Positions 19,605-30,460 are shown, counted from the first letter of the stretch. The stretch: 64,000 nt of DNA from Citrobacter sp. JGM124 (GCF_018257795.1 NZ_JAERJD010000001.1:484972-548971), one strand, 5' to 3'. Notes: generated from the sequence alone by a model not told the origin. Translations and numbers: made by a program.

Positions 19605-20143
19605 TATTGTTTGTCCTGAGGCTGCATATGACGATAGATATAGACGCCACTTAACAAAGTAAATACCAGCATCAATGCCGTCAAGCCGAAGACTTTAAAG
19701 TTGATCCAGATATCCTCTGATAACCAAAAAGCTACATAGATATTGAGTAAGCCACAGACGATAAAGAACAGTGCCCAGGCGACGTTAAGCCTGGCCCAGA
19801 CTTCAGCTGGCAGGGTGATTTCTTTACCAAGAAGCCCCTGGATTAACAGCTTTTTCATCACATACTGAGTAAACAGCAGAGCAATGGCGAACAGGGCATA
19901 GATGATGGATACTTTCCATTTAATAAATTCAGGATTATGGAAATAGATGGTCAGACTGCCGAAGACGGCAACCATCACAAAAGTGACCAGCGTCATTTTT
20001 TCGACTTTGCGGTATTTATACCAGCTGTAAATAAGTGCGACACCGGTGGCGATAATCAGCGCCCAAGTACCGACGAAAATGTCGTACATCTTGTAGAAGA
20101 TGAAAAAAATAATCAGGGGCAGAAAATCGAGAAACTGCTTCAT
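19604..20143 (-). CDS. yciB: Inner membrane septation protein YciB
   Basis: Polytopic membrane protein of the intracellular septation A (IspZ/YciB) family, linked to cell-envelope synthesis and division. 179 residues, the E. coli length. Begins [20 protein letters not shown] and has about five hydrophobic helices. [20 protein letters not shown] and [10 protein letters not shown] are typical. Ends HMQPQDKQ and overlaps yciA. Confidence 0.96.
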   Translation of the reverse strand: MKQFLDFLPLIIFFIFYKMYDIFVGTWALIIATGVALIYSWYKYRKVEKMTLVTFVMVAVFGSLTIYFHNPEFIKWKVSIIYALFAIALLFTQYVMKKLLIQGLLGKEITLPAEVWARLNVAWALFFIVCGLLNIYVAFWLSEDIWINFKVFGLTALMLVFTLLSGVYIYRHMQPQDKQ

Positions 20144-20200
20144 AAGTGGATTCCGTTAACAGATGATGCCTGGCAGACAACCCGCCAGGCATCGGTAGAA

Positions 20201-20944
20201 TTATGGACGTATCAGCATAAATAAGCGGAACAGGTAGATAAGTAAGATTGCTGAGATCAAATTACTGATGGTATTAGCTATCACTGCCCCCACTTCTGGT
20301 GAAAACGCAGCAAAAGAAGAGACCATAAACAGCAAAGCTGTTTTAGCCGCTAACCAGAGTACAACAGCAGGCGTCACTAAGCGCATATTCGCCCATGCCA
20401 GTTGAACGCTCTGGCGGATGGACTGGAAAATGCCTGCTTTGTCTTGCACCAGAATGACCGGAGCCATCGACAAAAGAATCGCAAACAGAACCCCGGGTAC
20501 CACTACCAGCATAATGCCAATCTGAACCACCAGCGTTGTGATAAAAATCAGTACCAGCATTTTTGGCAGAACAGGAGCGGCGGCACCAATGGCCCGTAAT
20601 GCGCTGACGCGATGACCATTTGAAACAATTTGCATTAGCACCAACATGCCACCCGCTAAAATGGCATTACCAATCAGGCCAGAAAACGTCGACACGGCGG
20701 ACGCCTTCAATAACACACGCTGCTGCTCGGGTGTCATATTCTGAACCAAGTCAAACAACCCCGTGCTACCCACCAGATTGTCACCTTCGTTCAGAATGGC
20801 CATTTGCTGTTCACCGGGTGAAAGCGCATTGCTAAACAGCACCGATATTAGGGCGCAAAGCAGTGCAATCAGCAGAATAGTCACAAACTGATGGCGTAAA
20901 AAATTTCCCGTGTCACGGTACACAGAACCTGCCGTGATAGACAT
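20201..20944 (-). CDS. yciC: UPF0259 family membrane protein YciC
   Basis: Inner membrane protein of unknown function, about six membrane segments, 247 residues as in E. coli. Starts [20 protein letters not shown] at ATG 20944, preceded by CGAGGAGAGTG. The frame opens 12 codons earlier, but those residues are not conserved. In relatives YciC interacts with YciB. It lies 57 bp upstream of yciB and probably leads the yciCBA transcript. Confidence 0.95.
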   Translation of the reverse strand: MSITAGSVYRDTGNFLRHQFVTILLIALLCALISVLFSNALSPGEQQMAILNEGDNLVGSTGLFDLVQNMTPEQQRVLLKASAVSTFSGLIGNAILAGGMLVLMQIVSNGHRVSALRAIGAAAPVLPKMLVLIFITTLVVQIGIMLVVVPGVLFAILLSMAPVILVQDKAGIFQSIRQSVQLAWANMRLVTPAVVLWLAAKTALLFMVSSFAAFSPEVGAVIANTISNLISAILLIYLFRLFMLIRP

Positions 20945-21395
20945 GCACTCTCCTCGGTATTGCTTGCAGTTATAAATCAACGAGTAATTGTACCCTGGAT
21001 GCTGGGCGCTGGCATCTATAACTCCTGTTATGCATGACCAAATATTAGGGTTCTTTGGTGGAATTCTGGCACCAGATAAGATCCATCCTGGGTTTTATTC
21101 AGACTATGTCAGCTGATGTAAATAATGCACGAAATGACGGACTCTCTGTCGGCATGCTAATGACGCAAGGCGGTAAACAGCCGCCCGGTTTTCTGAACGT
21201 GATTGGAGGGGGATATCGGTGGGAAACAACATTTTATGATCCAGATCACACCGATTCTTTTTAACAGCCTGAATCAAAATTAATCCAGATCAATGAATGT
21301 GACGTTAGCCTGTAAACAGGCACCATTGCCCGATCACTTTACCGGTATTTACCCGTATATTTGCTGACGATAAAACCATATCAAGGCAGATAAAG
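20945..21395. other. yciC/ompW divergent intergenic region
   Basis: 451 bp between the divergent yciC and ompW starts. A 69-codon plus-strand frame (21055-21264) is not recognised. The right half holds the ompW control region: a TGATCCAGATCACA motif resembling half a CRP/FNR palindrome (about 21236-21250) and a better FNR-like site at 21280-21293. Confidence 0.5.
21280..21293 (+). promoter_or_regulatory. FNR-like site upstream of ompW
   Basis: TTAATCCAGATCAA matches the FNR consensus TTGAT-N4-ATCAA with one mismatch, about 100 bp before the ompW start. E. coli ompW is activated by FNR under oxygen limitation, so the assignment is plausible. Confidence 0.5.
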
Positions 21396-22031
21396 ATGAA
21401 AAAATTGACGTTGGCATTAGTGGCATTAATGGGAATGTCTGGGGCTGCGGAAGCACATCAGGCGGGTGATTTCTTTATGCGTGCTGGGACCGCAACTGTG
21501 CGTCCAAACGCCAGTTCCGACAGCGTTCTGGGCATGGGCGAATTCAGCATCGACAATAATACCCAGCTTGGTCTGACTTTTGACTACATGGTGACGGATA
21601 ATGTCGGGATTGAGCTGCTGGCCGCTACCCCGTTTCGCCACAGAGTCGGCCTTGGCCCGACCGGTACACTGGCAACCGTTCATCAACTCCCACCAACCCT
21701 GATGGCACAGTGGTATTTTGGTGATGCTAACAGTAAGGTTCGCCCTTATGTCGGGGCGGGTATCAACTACACCATGTTCTTTAAAACCGACTTCAATGAT
21801 ACGGGTAAAGATGCAGGTTTGAGTAACCTGAGTGTTAAAAACTCATGGGGTGCGGCAGGTCAGGTCGGTCTGGATTACATGATCAATAAAGACTGGATGC
21901 TTAACATGTCTGTCTGGTACATCAATATCGATACTAAAGTGCGATTCGATGCGGGTGAGGCAGGGCGTCAAAGTATTGATACCAAAATCAATCCTTGGGT
22001 GTTTATGTTCGGGGCGGGTTATCGCTTCTAG
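21396..22031 (+). CDS. ompW: Outer membrane protein OmpW
   Basis: Eight-stranded beta-barrel outer membrane porin-like protein with a hydrophobic channel. 211 residues (E. coli 212). Signal peptide MKKLTLALVALMGMSGAAEA with cleavage before HQAGDFFMRAG. Barrel hallmarks ATPFRHRVG, HQLPPTLMAQWYFGD and the C-terminal AGYRF ending in phenylalanine (BAM signal) are all present. ATG at 21396. Followed by a strong terminator shared with trpA. Confidence 0.97.
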   Translation: MKKLTLALVALMGMSGAAEAHQAGDFFMRAGTATVRPNASSDSVLGMGEFSIDNNTQLGLTFDYMVTDNVGIELLAATPFRHRVGLGPTGTLATVHQLPPTLMAQWYFGDANSKVRPYVGAGINYTMFFKTDFNDTGKDAGLSNLSVKNSWGAAGQVGLDYMINKDWMLNMSVWYINIDTKVRFDAGEAGRQSIDTKINPWVFMFGAGYRF

Positions 22032-22078
22032 TGATCAGGCACTCCGCAAATTTAGGGGTGTTTTAGCCTTATCAGACG

Positions 22079-22114
22079 AAACGGATAAAGTGACACCGTC
22101 ACTTTATCCGTTTT
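22079..22114. terminator. Bidirectional terminator between ompW and trpA
   Basis: A perfect 16-bp stem (AAACGGATAAAGTGAC / GTCACTTTATCCGTTT) with a 3-nt loop, flanked by T on the plus strand. It lies between the convergent ompW and trp operon ends and can serve both. Confidence 0.88.
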
Positions 22115-22145
22115 ACTTTATGAGGTAATGGCATCAGCCGTCAAT

Positions 22146-22952
22146 TTACTGACGTGTAGCCGCTTTCATTTCGGCGACAAACTGTTTCAGGCGTTCAAGC
22201 ATGTGTTCAGGGGCATCGAGATGGTTCTCAATGATTTTCACAATCGCGGAGCCAGAAATGGCCCCCGCGGCACCTGCTTTAATCGCCTCACGCACTTGTG
22301 ATGGCTCTGAAATACCAAAACCGAGCAGAGCCGGGGCTGCATGATACTCAGTGAGTTTTTCAATCAGGTGGTGCAAGGGCAACTGAGCGCGACTCTCGGC
22401 ACCTGTAACTCCAGCACGTGAAACCAGATAGGTGTAGCCACGGCCCCGTGACGCAATGTCACGCAGCAGCGCATCATCCCCATTAGGTGGACAGATGAAA
22501 ATAGGGGCCACGTCATGGTGCAGTGCCGCGTTACGAAAAACTTCAGACTCTTCCACGGGGACATCCGCAACCAACACAGAGTCAACCCCCACAGCGGCAC
22601 ATTTGGCGTAAAATGCCTCAACACCCGGGCTAAATACCAGATTGGCATACATCAGTAAACCAATCGGTAAGTCCGGATACTTCTGGCGGACAAGGGTCAG
22701 CATTTCAAAGCACTGGGCGGGGGTAACGCCGGCAGCGAAAGCACGCAGATTGGCATTCTGGATGGTTGGACCATCTGCCAGGGGATCAGAAAAGGGGATA
22801 CCCAACTCTAAAGCATCCGCGCCACCTTCAACCAGGGCATCAATGATACGCAGTGACAGCTCAGGGCCAGGGTCACCGAGTGTAACAAAGGGAACAAAAG
22901 CGCCTTCTTTCTTTTCCTGCAGTTGTTTAAACAGTTGGTGATAGCGTTCCAT
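22146..22952 (-). CDS. trpA: Tryptophan synthase alpha chain
   Basis: Cleaves indole-3-glycerol phosphate to indole and glyceraldehyde-3-phosphate. 268 residues, a TIM barrel. [17 protein letters not shown] holds the catalytic Glu49 and Asp60 in the family numbering. SRAGVTGAE and GFGISEP are the phosphate-binding loops. Its ATG overlaps the trpB stop by one base (TAATG). Last gene of the operon. Confidence 0.98.
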   Translation of the reverse strand: MERYHQLFKQLQEKKEGAFVPFVTLGDPGPELSLRIIDALVEGGADALELGIPFSDPLADGPTIQNANLRAFAAGVTPAQCFEMLTLVRQKYPDLPIGLLMYANLVFSPGVEAFYAKCAAVGVDSVLVADVPVEESEVFRNAALHHDVAPIFICPPNGDDALLRDIASRGRGYTYLVSRAGVTGAESRAQLPLHHLIEKLTEYHAAPALLGFGISEPSQVREAIKAGAAGAISGSAIVKIIENHLDAPEHMLERLKQFVAEMKAATRQ

Positions 22953-24145
22953 TAAATTTCCCCTCGCGCTTTCAGAATATCATAGACGGTGAAAATATCT
23001 TTATCGCCACGACCAGAGAGGTTCACCACCAGGAGTTGCTCTTTTTCCGGGTTTTCCCGGATCATTTTCAGGGCATATGCCAGGGCGTGTGACGATTCCA
23101 GTGCGGGGATAATGCCCTCCTGGCGGCTCAGATCTTTAAAAGCCTCCAGCGCTTCATCATCAGTAATGGAGACATAATCCGCGCGACCAATACTGTTCAG
23201 GTAGGCATGCTGTGGCCCGACCGACGGGAAGTCCAGACCCGCAGAAATAGAATACGACTCTTCAATCTGGCCATCCTCGGTCTGCATCATTGGGGATTTC
23301 ATACCGAAGTAGATGCCCACCCGACCATGCTTCAGTGGTGCGCCATGTTCACCGGTTTCAATGCCATGACCTGCAGGTTCCACTCCAATCAGGCCCACTC
23401 CGGCATCATCAATAAAGTCTGCAAACATCCCGATGGCGTTGGAACCCCCCCCGATACAGGCAATCACAGCGTCAGGCAGACGCCCCTCTTTTTCGAGGAT
23501 TTGTGCTTTGGTTTCCTCACCAATCATACGCTGAAATTCACGGACAATCGTTGGGTAAGGGTGCGGGCCTGCAGCGGTGCCCAGCATATAGTGTGCGGTT
23601 TCATAGTTGCCAGACCAGTCGCGCAGTGCCTCATTGCAGGCATCTTTCAGGGTGGACGACCCACTGTGGACAGGGATCACCTCTGCGCCCATCAGACGCA
23701 TACGGAATACGTTTGGAGACTGGCGTTCAACATCCTTAGCGCCCATGTAGATCCGGCATTTCAGCCCCAGCAGGGCGGATGCCAGTGCTGAGGCCACACC
23801 ATGCTGACCCGCCCCCGTCTCAGCAATGATTTCGGTTTTCCCCATACGTTTTGCCAGCAAAGCCTGCCCCAGAACCTGGTTGGTCTTATGAGCACCACCG
23901 TGTAGCAGATCTTCACGTTTCAGATAGAGCGTCGTACGGGTGTCAGCCGTTAAATTACGGCATTTGGTCAAGGCGGTGGGGCGCCCGGCGTAATTTTTTA
24001 GCAAATCGGTAAATTCGGCCTGAAACGCCGGGTCGGTTTGAGCCGCGACAAACGCCTCTTCAAGCTGGCGTAACGCAGGCATCAGGATCTGGGGGACATA
24101 CATACCACCAAACTCGCCAAAATAGGGGTTCAATAAGGTCATCAC
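22952..24145 (-). CDS. trpB: Tryptophan synthase beta chain
   Basis: PLP enzyme that condenses indole and serine to tryptophan in the alpha2-beta2 complex. 397 residues as in E. coli. [12 protein letters not shown] contains the PLP lysine (about 87). GGGSNAIGM binds the cofactor phosphate. AETGAGQHG is the substrate loop. The start is [14 protein letters not shown]; the first of two ATGs gives the family length. Nine bases separate it from trpC. Confidence 0.98.
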   Translation of the reverse strand: MMTLLNPYFGEFGGMYVPQILMPALRQLEEAFVAAQTDPAFQAEFTDLLKNYAGRPTALTKCRNLTADTRTTLYLKREDLLHGGAHKTNQVLGQALLAKRMGKTEIIAETGAGQHGVASALASALLGLKCRIYMGAKDVERQSPNVFRMRLMGAEVIPVHSGSSTLKDACNEALRDWSGNYETAHYMLGTAAGPHPYPTIVREFQRMIGEETKAQILEKEGRLPDAVIACIGGGSNAIGMFADFIDDAGVGLIGVEPAGHGIETGEHGAPLKHGRVGIYFGMKSPMMQTEDGQIEESYSISAGLDFPSVGPQHAYLNSIGRADYVSITDDEALEAFKDLSRQEGIIPALESSHALAYALKMIRENPEKEQLLVVNLSGRGDKDIFTVYDILKARGEI

Positions 24146-24154
24146 AACATCTCC

Positions 24155-25516
24155 TTAGTAAGCTCGCAGGGCCTGGAAGACCGCAGCCAGCTTGTGAGCA
24201 TCTTTAATACCTGGCGCGCTTTCCACACCAGAGTTAAAATCCAGACCGGCGCAGCCCAGTTTAGCCGCACTCAGACAATTACTTTCATTCAAGCCACCCG
24301 CCAGCAGAACATTATCCAGTGGCTGGTCTGCCAGCAGGCCCCAGTCGAAAGACTGCCCGCTGCCGCCCTGGCCATTATCCAGGACATATTTGTCAACCTG
24401 CTGGATGTTGCGTGCTGGCAGTGAAGCGCCCACGCTGAGGGCCTTCCAAATTTCAACAGCTGCAGGTAGCGCTTCACGCAACGTATTGATATAAGTCTGA
24501 TCCTCGTCCCCATGTAACTGAACGGCGGCAAGCTTCAGGGCGATGGCCTTGGCCACGACATCATCAATTGGCTGGTTGCGGAAGACGCCCACGTAACGCA
24601 GTGGGGCAGCGGTAATTATCGCCATCGCCTGCTGCTGAGTGACCTGGCGGGGAGAGGCCGGAACAAAAATCAATCCGCCATAGTTTGCACCGGCATGGTA
24701 AGCCGCGGCGGCATCTTCAGGGCGTGTCAAACCGCAGACTTTGTTCGCTCCCAGGAGTACCCGACGGACGCCCAGAGCCAGGTCAGGTTCACCCATTAAC
24801 GCCGAGCCGATTAAAAAACCGTTGGCATAATGACTGAGTTCCCGTACCTGAGCATAGGTATTAATGCCCGATTCACTGATCACTGTCACATCACGTGGCA
24901 GTCGAGGGGCAAGCTGCCGGGTACGGTCAAGAGTGATGGAAAGATCGCGTAAGTTGCGATTATTAATTCCGACCACTTTGGCTTCCAGGGCAATGGCTCG
25001 TACCAGCTCCTCCTCAGTACTGACCTCCGTCAGTACCCCCATATTCAGACTGTGGGCGACGGCGGCCAGACGGCGGTACTGCTCATCATCCAGCACGGAG
25101 AGCATCAACAAACAGGCATCTGCCTGGTAGAAACGGGCCAGATAAATCTGGTAGGGATCAATAATAAAGTCTTTGCATAGTACGGGCTGAGTCACCTGCG
25201 CCCTGACCAGGGGCAGATAGTCGAAACTACCCTGAAAATATTTTTCGTCGGTTAAGACTGAAATCGCTGATGCATAGTGCTTATACACACTGGCAATCTG
25301 TTGTGGGTCAAAATTTTCGCGGATCACGCCCTTGGATGGGGACGCTTTCTTGCATTCAAGAATAAATACGGTACGTGGTCCGCTCAGAGCCTGATAAAAA
25401 TCACGGTCACTGGTTACTATCTGTTCTTGAAAGTGTTCCAGCGGTTGCTGTTGTTTCCGCGCGGCAACCCACAGTGCTTTGTCGGCGACGATTTTAGTTA
25501 ATACGGTCTCTTGCAT
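24155..25516 (-). CDS. trpC: Fused indole-3-glycerol phosphate synthase / phosphoribosylanthranilate isomerase
   Basis: Two consecutive tryptophan steps on one chain, the enteric TrpCF fusion. 453 residues. N-terminal IGPS domain (about 1-255): ILECKKASPSKG, LCKDFI with Lys115, and SESGINT. C-terminal PRAI domain (about 256-453): ANKVCGLTRPEDA with catalytic Cys261, VQLHGDE, and LDFNSGVES with the catalytic aspartate. ATG at 25516, three bases after the trpD stop. Confidence 0.98.
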   Translation of the reverse strand: MQETVLTKIVADKALWVAARKQQQPLEHFQEQIVTSDRDFYQALSGPRTVFILECKKASPSKGVIRENFDPQQIASVYKHYASAISVLTDEKYFQGSFDYLPLVRAQVTQPVLCKDFIIDPYQIYLARFYQADACLLMLSVLDDEQYRRLAAVAHSLNMGVLTEVSTEEELVRAIALEAKVVGINNRNLRDLSITLDRTRQLAPRLPRDVTVISESGINTYAQVRELSHYANGFLIGSALMGEPDLALGVRRVLLGANKVCGLTRPEDAAAAYHAGANYGGLIFVPASPRQVTQQQAMAIITAAPLRYVGVFRNQPIDDVVAKAIALKLAAVQLHGDEDQTYINTLREALPAAVEIWKALSVGASLPARNIQQVDKYVLDNGQGGSGQSFDWGLLADQPLDNVLLAGGLNESNCLSAAKLGCAGLDFNSGVESAPGIKDAHKLAAVFQALRAY

Positions 25517-25519
25517 GGC

Positions 25520-27115
25520 TTATCCTCTCCCTGCCAGGGCGGTAACGCGCGAGTAGGCGGCCCCACTACGAATGACCTTCAGTACCTGTCGGGCATTCTC
25601 TTTCAAATCTTCATGACCATGTAAACGCATCAGCATGGCGACATTGGCTGCCACAGCAGACTCATGGGCAATGTCACCTTTACCTTGTAACAGCCGGGTG
25701 AGAATGTCACGGTTTTCTTCAGGCGAACCGCCTGCCAGCGCCTCCTGAACATAAGGTTCCAGGCCAAAATCCGCCGACGTTAAGGTATAGCTGCTGACTT
25801 CGCCATCGCGCAGCTCCGCTACCTGTGTCGGGGCATGCAGGGAGACCTCATCCATTCCGCCGCTGTGTACGACTGCTGCCCGCTTGTAACCTAACATACG
25901 TAAAGTTTCAGCAATGGGCAGGACCAGTTCCGGGCTGTAGACACCAATCAGTGCCAGAGGGGGATGGGCCGGGTTAATCAGTGGCCCCAGTACGTTGAAC
26001 AGAGTCCGTGTTTTCAGCTGTTGCCGTACCGGCATGGCGTGGCGGAAACCTGTATGATACTTGGGCGCGAATAAGAAACAGATCCCCAATTCGTCCAGTG
26101 CCTGGCGGGATGCTTCCGCACTCATATCCAGGTTAATACCGAAGGCGGCTAATAAATCAGATGAACCGGATCGGCTGGAAACACTACGGTTCCCGTGTTT
26201 AGCCACTTTCATGCCCAAAGCGGCGGCAACAAAGGCACTGGCGGTGGAAATATTAATGCTGTTGCTGCCATCACCACCAGTACCGACAATATCGGTAAAC
26301 TCGTAGTCTGGTGTTGGAAAGGCACTGGCATGTTCCAGCAGGGCACTCGCTGCGCCGGCTATCTCATGAGGATGTTCACCACGAACTTTCATACTCACCA
26401 ACGCCGCGGCTAACTGTTCAGGCTTTAATTCGCCACGTACAATACCGGAGAAAAGCTGGTGGCTATCATCCCGACTCAGTGTCTTGCCTTGATATAACTG
26501 GTCCAGTATGGGCTGTAACGTATTGGTCTGTTTCAGTTTCAGGAGTGCCCAGTCAAGCGTCTGCTCCAGTAATCGCGCACCTTGGGTGGTGAGCACGGAC
26601 TCAGGATGGAATTGGAAACCCGCAACGCGATCGACCTCGTGACGTACTGCCATAACCATACCATCGAACTGGGCATTGATGGTTAATCCCGCGGGAATAT
26701 TACTGCCCACCAGGGAATGGTAACGGGCCACCGGTAACGGGTTTGGCAGGCCGGCAAACATCCCTTCACCGTCATGGGTAATGGCTGACGCTTTACCGTG
26801 CAGGATCTCACCCGCTTGTCCAACATAGCCACCGTAGGCTTCAACAATCGCCTGGTGCCCCAGGCAGATACCTATAATGGGTAAACGTCCTTTTAAACGG
26901 GTCAGCAGTTCTGGCATACAACCCGCCTCACTGGGGGTGCCTGGACCAGGTGAAAGCATCAGTACAGGGTTATTCATGGTTCCCAGACGGTCAATTAACG
27001 TTTGTGCGGGCAGATGGTTACGATAAATTACGACATTATGCCCACTCGCACGCAGCTGGTCTGCCAGGTTATAAGTAAAAGAGTCGATATTATCGAGCAG
27101 CAGAATATCAGCCAT
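25520..27115 (-). CDS. trpD: Fused anthranilate synthase glutaminase / anthranilate phosphoribosyltransferase
   Basis: 531 residues. The N-terminal GATase domain (about 1-190) supplies ammonia to TrpE: catalytic Cys84 in GICLGHQA, with His170 and Glu172 in FHPES. The C-terminal phosphoribosyltransferase (about 200-531) has [18 protein letters not shown] and [19 protein letters not shown]. The TrpG-TrpD fusion is typical of the enteric group. The ATG overlaps the trpE stop by one base (TAATG), consistent with coupling to give equimolar TrpE and TrpD. Confidence 0.98.
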   Translation of the reverse strand: MADILLLDNIDSFTYNLADQLRASGHNVVIYRNHLPAQTLIDRLGTMNNPVLMLSPGPGTPSEAGCMPELLTRLKGRLPIIGICLGHQAIVEAYGGYVGQAGEILHGKASAITHDGEGMFAGLPNPLPVARYHSLVGSNIPAGLTINAQFDGMVMAVRHEVDRVAGFQFHPESVLTTQGARLLEQTLDWALLKLKQTNTLQPILDQLYQGKTLSRDDSHQLFSGIVRGELKPEQLAAALVSMKVRGEHPHEIAGAASALLEHASAFPTPDYEFTDIVGTGGDGSNSINISTASAFVAAALGMKVAKHGNRSVSSRSGSSDLLAAFGINLDMSAEASRQALDELGICFLFAPKYHTGFRHAMPVRQQLKTRTLFNVLGPLINPAHPPLALIGVYSPELVLPIAETLRMLGYKRAAVVHSGGMDEVSLHAPTQVAELRDGEVSSYTLTSADFGLEPYVQEALAGGSPEENRDILTRLLQGKGDIAHESAVAANVAMLMRLHGHEDLKENARQVLKVIRSGAAYSRVTALAGRG

Positions 27116-28677
27116 TAGAAACGCTCCTGAGCATGGTGTGCACTGGCAATCGCACGCAGAACTGCGCGGGCTTTATTACGGGTTTCGTCTGCTTCAGACT
27201 GGGGATCGGAGTCAAGAACGACACCCGCACCCGCCTGGACGGTTGCGATCCCTTCTTCAACATAGGCAGAACGAATAACAATACAGGTGTCCAGCGTTCC
27301 GGCAGCGGTGAAATATCCCACGGCACCGCCGTAGCTTCCCCGGCGCACTCCTTCGGCCTCAGCAATGAGCTGCATGGCTCTGACTTTAGGTGCTCCACTG
27401 AGCGTCCCCATATTCATACAGGCCCGATAGGCATGGAGTGCATCAAGGTCATGGCGCAACTCTCCGACGACGCGGGAAACCAAATGCATAACAAAAGAGT
27501 AGCGGTCCACTTTAGTTAAATCGGCTACGTAACGACTGCCTGGTGTACAAATCCGGGCCAGATCATTTCGGGCTAAATCAACCAGCATCAGGTGTTCGGA
27601 CAACTCTTTTTGATCGGTGCGCATTTCCAGCTCAATACGGCTGTCTAAATCGCGATCCAATGAGCCATCAGGACGACGCCCACGAGGACGTGTACCGGCA
27701 ATAGGGTAAATTTCAATCTGGCGGTTACTGGCGTCATATTTCAGTGAGCTTTCCGGTGACGCACCAAACAGGGTGAAATCGTTATCCTGCATAAAGAACA
27801 TATAAGGGCTGGGATTGCTCTTTTTCAGGGTTTGGTAAGCCGCCAGTGGTGACGGGCAAGGCAGAGAAAAACGGCGTGATGGTACGACCTGGAAAATCTC
27901 CCCGGCACGGATTGATTTCTGCATCTGGCGAACCACGGCACCGTAAGCTTCATCGCTTTGATTGACATCATAACGCAGGGAATTAACCACCTGGACGGGG
28001 ACGCTGTCTACAGGCTCCTCCATCTGGGCTTTTATCTGTGCCATCCGCCCCTTGAGACGTGTTTTCTCGCTTTCCAGCGGCGTGAACAGACTAGCCTGAA
28101 TCCGGGTTTGCTGTTTCTGATGATCGATAATCAGTAAGGTTTCCGCCAAATAGAAACAGTAATCAGGGCAATTATTATCTCTTTCAACTGGCGGCAAGGC
28201 TTCAAATCCGGCAACCAGATCATAGGCAAACAGTCCACCAAAAAACATGGCTTCACGTTCAGCTGTTGGCACATTCACGCATGCCTGCAACAGACGAAAA
28301 GCATCAAAGACCGACAGGGAACAGAGGCGGGCATCTTCATCCAGTAATGCACTGACAGCCGGGAAGTGCAAAACCCGTGACGAGGGGTGCTGCTCGCTTT
28401 TCACATCGTCAGGCAAAACGTTGTCCAGTAACGGGAGTAGTGCCGCACCGTTTGGAGACAGTGCCTGTAACGTTACCGTATTGCCCTCAGCAATAATGCG
28501 CATCGCGCTGTCAACCAGTAACAGACTTTTTAAATCGTCTTTGCTGTTGATATCCGCAGATTCCAGCAATAACGTTGCCGGGCGGGCACCACAAAGTTTG
28601 TGGAACAGGGCTGTTGGGTTTTCACAGTAAGCTGCCTCACTGCTCAGTAATTCAAGTGTGTATTTTTGTGGTTGCAT
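27115..28677 (-). CDS. trpE: Anthranilate synthase component I
   Basis: Converts chorismate and ammonia to anthranilate; first committed step, inhibited by tryptophan. 520 residues, the E. coli length, from [17 protein letters not shown]. The feedback site LLLES (Ser40) is intact. The chorismate-binding C-terminal part has [37 protein letters not shown] and YGGAVGY. The frame is open 38 codons further upstream through the leader and attenuator, so the family ATG at 28677 was chosen. Confidence 0.98.
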   Translation of the reverse strand: MQPQKYTLELLSSEAAYCENPTALFHKLCGARPATLLLESADINSKDDLKSLLLVDSAMRIIAEGNTVTLQALSPNGAALLPLLDNVLPDDVKSEQHPSSRVLHFPAVSALLDEDARLCSLSVFDAFRLLQACVNVPTAEREAMFFGGLFAYDLVAGFEALPPVERDNNCPDYCFYLAETLLIIDHQKQQTRIQASLFTPLESEKTRLKGRMAQIKAQMEEPVDSVPVQVVNSLRYDVNQSDEAYGAVVRQMQKSIRAGEIFQVVPSRRFSLPCPSPLAAYQTLKKSNPSPYMFFMQDNDFTLFGASPESSLKYDASNRQIEIYPIAGTRPRGRRPDGSLDRDLDSRIELEMRTDQKELSEHLMLVDLARNDLARICTPGSRYVADLTKVDRYSFVMHLVSRVVGELRHDLDALHAYRACMNMGTLSGAPKVRAMQLIAEAEGVRRGSYGGAVGYFTAAGTLDTCIVIRSAYVEEGIATVQAGAGVVLDSDPQSEADETRNKARAVLRAIASAHHAQERF

Positions 28678-28700
28678 GGAATGTCTCAAATTTTGTTCAT

Positions 28701-28725
28701 AAAAAAGCCCGCATGGTGGCGGGCT
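28701..28725 (-). terminator. trp operon attenuator
   Basis: On the transcript, AGCCCGC - 6-nt loop - GCGGGCT followed by six U, between trpL and trpE. It corresponds to the 3:4 terminator hairpin of the E. coli trp leader. An upstream region (GGACGGCGCGCG) can provide the competing strand. Confidence 0.92.
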
Positions 28726-28771
28726 GGATATCTGTGCTGACAAATAGCATGAATGCGCGCGCCGTCCTGTT

Positions 28772-28816
28772 TTAGGAAGTACGCCAACCACGGTTTAAAC
28801 AAATCATCGCTTTCAT
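28772..28816 (-). CDS. trpL: trp leader peptide with a single Trp codon
   Basis: A 14-residue leader, MKAMICLNRGWRTS, placed exactly between the trp promoter and the attenuator. E. coli TrpL is [14 protein letters not shown]; length, start and the WRTS ending are conserved. Here the first of the two tandem Trp codons is replaced by a glycine codon (GGT) and preceded by an arginine codon, so only Trp11 (TGG) remains. Ribosome stalling at one codon should still signal tryptophan shortage but perhaps less strongly. Stop codon TAA. Confidence 0.93.
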   Translation of the reverse strand: MKAMICLNRGWRTS

Positions 28817-28844
28817 ATTCAGATACCTGACTAAGTGAACTTTC

Positions 28845-28878
28845 GTACTAGTAAACTAGTTCACAGGGAAGTTGTCAA
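28845..28878 (-). promoter_or_regulatory. trp promoter and TrpR operator
   Basis: On the minus strand: -35 TTGACA (28878-28873), a 17-bp spacer and -10 TTTACT (28855-28850). Overlapping it is the palindrome GAACTAGTTTACTAGTAC (28862-28845), which matches the E. coli trp operator with one central change. TrpR with bound tryptophan should repress here. Confidence 0.9.
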
Positions 28879-28952
28879 TAGCGATTTTTTTAAACCACTG
28901 AATATCGGTATGATAGGGCACCCAGATCAATTTTTTGTTTGCCGGAGCTATT

Positions 28953-29813
28953 TTGAACGAAACAGGGCGGGTCATCATTCACGACTTACATAGCCATACC
29001 TCAGCCTCTGACGGTGTTCTTTCCCCGGATGCGTTGGTGCAGCGAGCGGTGGACATGCGGGTTAATGTACTGGCCATTACGGATCACGATACAGTTGCCG
29101 GTATTGCTCCCGCCAGACAAGCCATTGCGGACGCGAATTTGCCATTACAGCTTGTCAGTGGGGTGGAAATATCCACACTCTGGGAAAATATTGAGATTCA
29201 TGTTGTGGGGCTGAATATTGAAGAGACGCATCCGCAGATCACTCACTTGTTGCGCGCCCAGAGCGAACGCCGACAGCAGCGAGCCGTGCTGATTGCCGAG
29301 CGTCTTGATAAAGCCAAAATTCCGGGGGCACTGGAGGGCGCTATGCGACATGCCCAGGGGGGCGAGATTACCCGGGGGCACTTTGCGCGCTTCCTGGTGG
29401 AGGAGAAACGAGCAAATAGCATTGCTGATGTTTTCAAAAAGTATCTTGCAAAAGGTAAAACGGGATATGTTGCCCCTCAATGGTGTACTATACAGCAGGC
29501 AATTGATGTGATTCACCAGGCGGGTGGACAGGCGGTTTTAGCCCATCCGGCACGCTACGGTTTGAGCGCCAAATGGTTAAAACGACTGTTAGCGTATTTT
29601 TCCGAATGTGGCGGAGATGCCATGGAAGTCGCACAGTGCCAGCAAGCACCTAACGAACGTACTTTGCTGGCAAGTTATGCCCGACAATTTAATTTACTGG
29701 CCTCACAAGGCTCCGATTTCCATCAGCCTTGCGCATGGATCGAGCTGGGGCGCAAATTATGGCTGCCTGCAGGTGTTGAACCAGTATGGCTGCGCTGGGC
29801 AAATTGCCCTTAG
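28953..29813 (+). CDS. rnm: PHP-domain 5'-3' exonuclease Rnm (YciV/TrpH)
   Basis: PHP phosphoesterase family protein. The E. coli homologue (RNase AM, YciV) is a 5'-3' exonuclease that helps mature the 5' ends of rRNAs. 286 residues from a TTG at 28953. The metal-binding motifs are HDLHSHTSASDG (11-16 core) and AITDHDTVAG (43-47 core), then GVEIST, and near the C terminus GSDFHQP. TTG chosen because GGAG sits 5 nt upstream and the residues match the family N terminus; the frame opens at 28935. Divergent from trp. Confidence 0.93.
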   Translation: MNETGRVIIHDLHSHTSASDGVLSPDALVQRAVDMRVNVLAITDHDTVAGIAPARQAIADANLPLQLVSGVEISTLWENIEIHVVGLNIEETHPQITHLLRAQSERRQQRAVLIAERLDKAKIPGALEGAMRHAQGGEITRGHFARFLVEEKRANSIADVFKKYLAKGKTGYVAPQWCTIQQAIDVIHQAGGQAVLAHPARYGLSAKWLKRLLAYFSECGGDAMEVAQCQQAPNERTLLASYARQFNLLASQGSDFHQPCAWIELGRKLWLPAGVEPVWLRWANCP

Positions 29814-29830
29814 TAAGAAGAGATAAGTCT

Positions 29831-30451
29831 ATGAGTCTGTTTTTGTATATTCACCCGGATAACCCCCAGCCCCGTTTGATCAATCAAGCTGTGGAGGTGA
29901 TTCGCAAAGGTGGGGTTATTGTTTACCCTACCGATTCCGGCTATGCACTGGGCTGCAAAATTGAAGATAAAAGCGCGATGGAGCGTATATGCCGAATTCG
30001 CCAGTTACCGGACGGGCATAATTTTACGTTAATGTGTCGGGATTTGTCTGAGTTGTCTACTTATGCTTTTGTTGATAACGTGGCATTTCGTTTAATTAAA
30101 AATAACACGCCAGGTAATTATACTTTTGTGCTTAAAGGTACAAAAGAGGTGCCGCGCCGTCTGTTGCAGGAGAAACGTAAAACCATTGGCTTGCGCGTCC
30201 CCTCCAATCCGATAGCCCAGGCCTTACTGGAAGTATTAAATGAACCGATGCTTTCGACATCGTTAATGTTGCCCGGCAGTGAGTTTACCGAATCAGACCC
30301 GGAAGAGATAAAAGACAGGCTGGAAAAAGTTGTCGACGCAATTATTCACGGGGGGTATTTGGGGCAGCAACCGACAACAGTGATTGACCTGACCGAAGAT
30401 ACGCCGATAATTCTGCGTGAGGGGGTTGGTGACGTCACACCTTTTCTGTAA
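29831..30451 (+). CDS. yciO: YciO, Sua5/YrdC-like protein
   Basis: 206 residues, the E. coli length. YrdC/Sua5/YciO-family fold that binds double-stranded RNA or nucleotides; TsaC paralogue, activity in threonylcarbamoyl-AMP formation weak or uncertain. GVIVYPTDSGYALGCKI and PGNYTFVLKGT are the signature segments, and TIGLRVPSNP is also present. ATG at 29831; 17 bp after rnm, so cotranscription is likely. Confidence 0.96.
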   Translation: MSLFLYIHPDNPQPRLINQAVEVIRKGGVIVYPTDSGYALGCKIEDKSAMERICRIRQLPDGHNFTLMCRDLSELSTYAFVDNVAFRLIKNNTPGNYTFVLKGTKEVPRRLLQEKRKTIGLRVPSNPIAQALLEVLNEPMLSTSLMLPGSEFTESDPEEIKDRLEKVVDAIIHGGYLGQQPTTVIDLTEDTPIILREGVGDVTPFL

Positions 30452-30460
30452 GGGAAAACT

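Noticed and set aside
27115..28791. Longer trpE frame starting at 28791
   Set aside because: It would run through the trp leader peptide and attenuator; the family start is at 28677.
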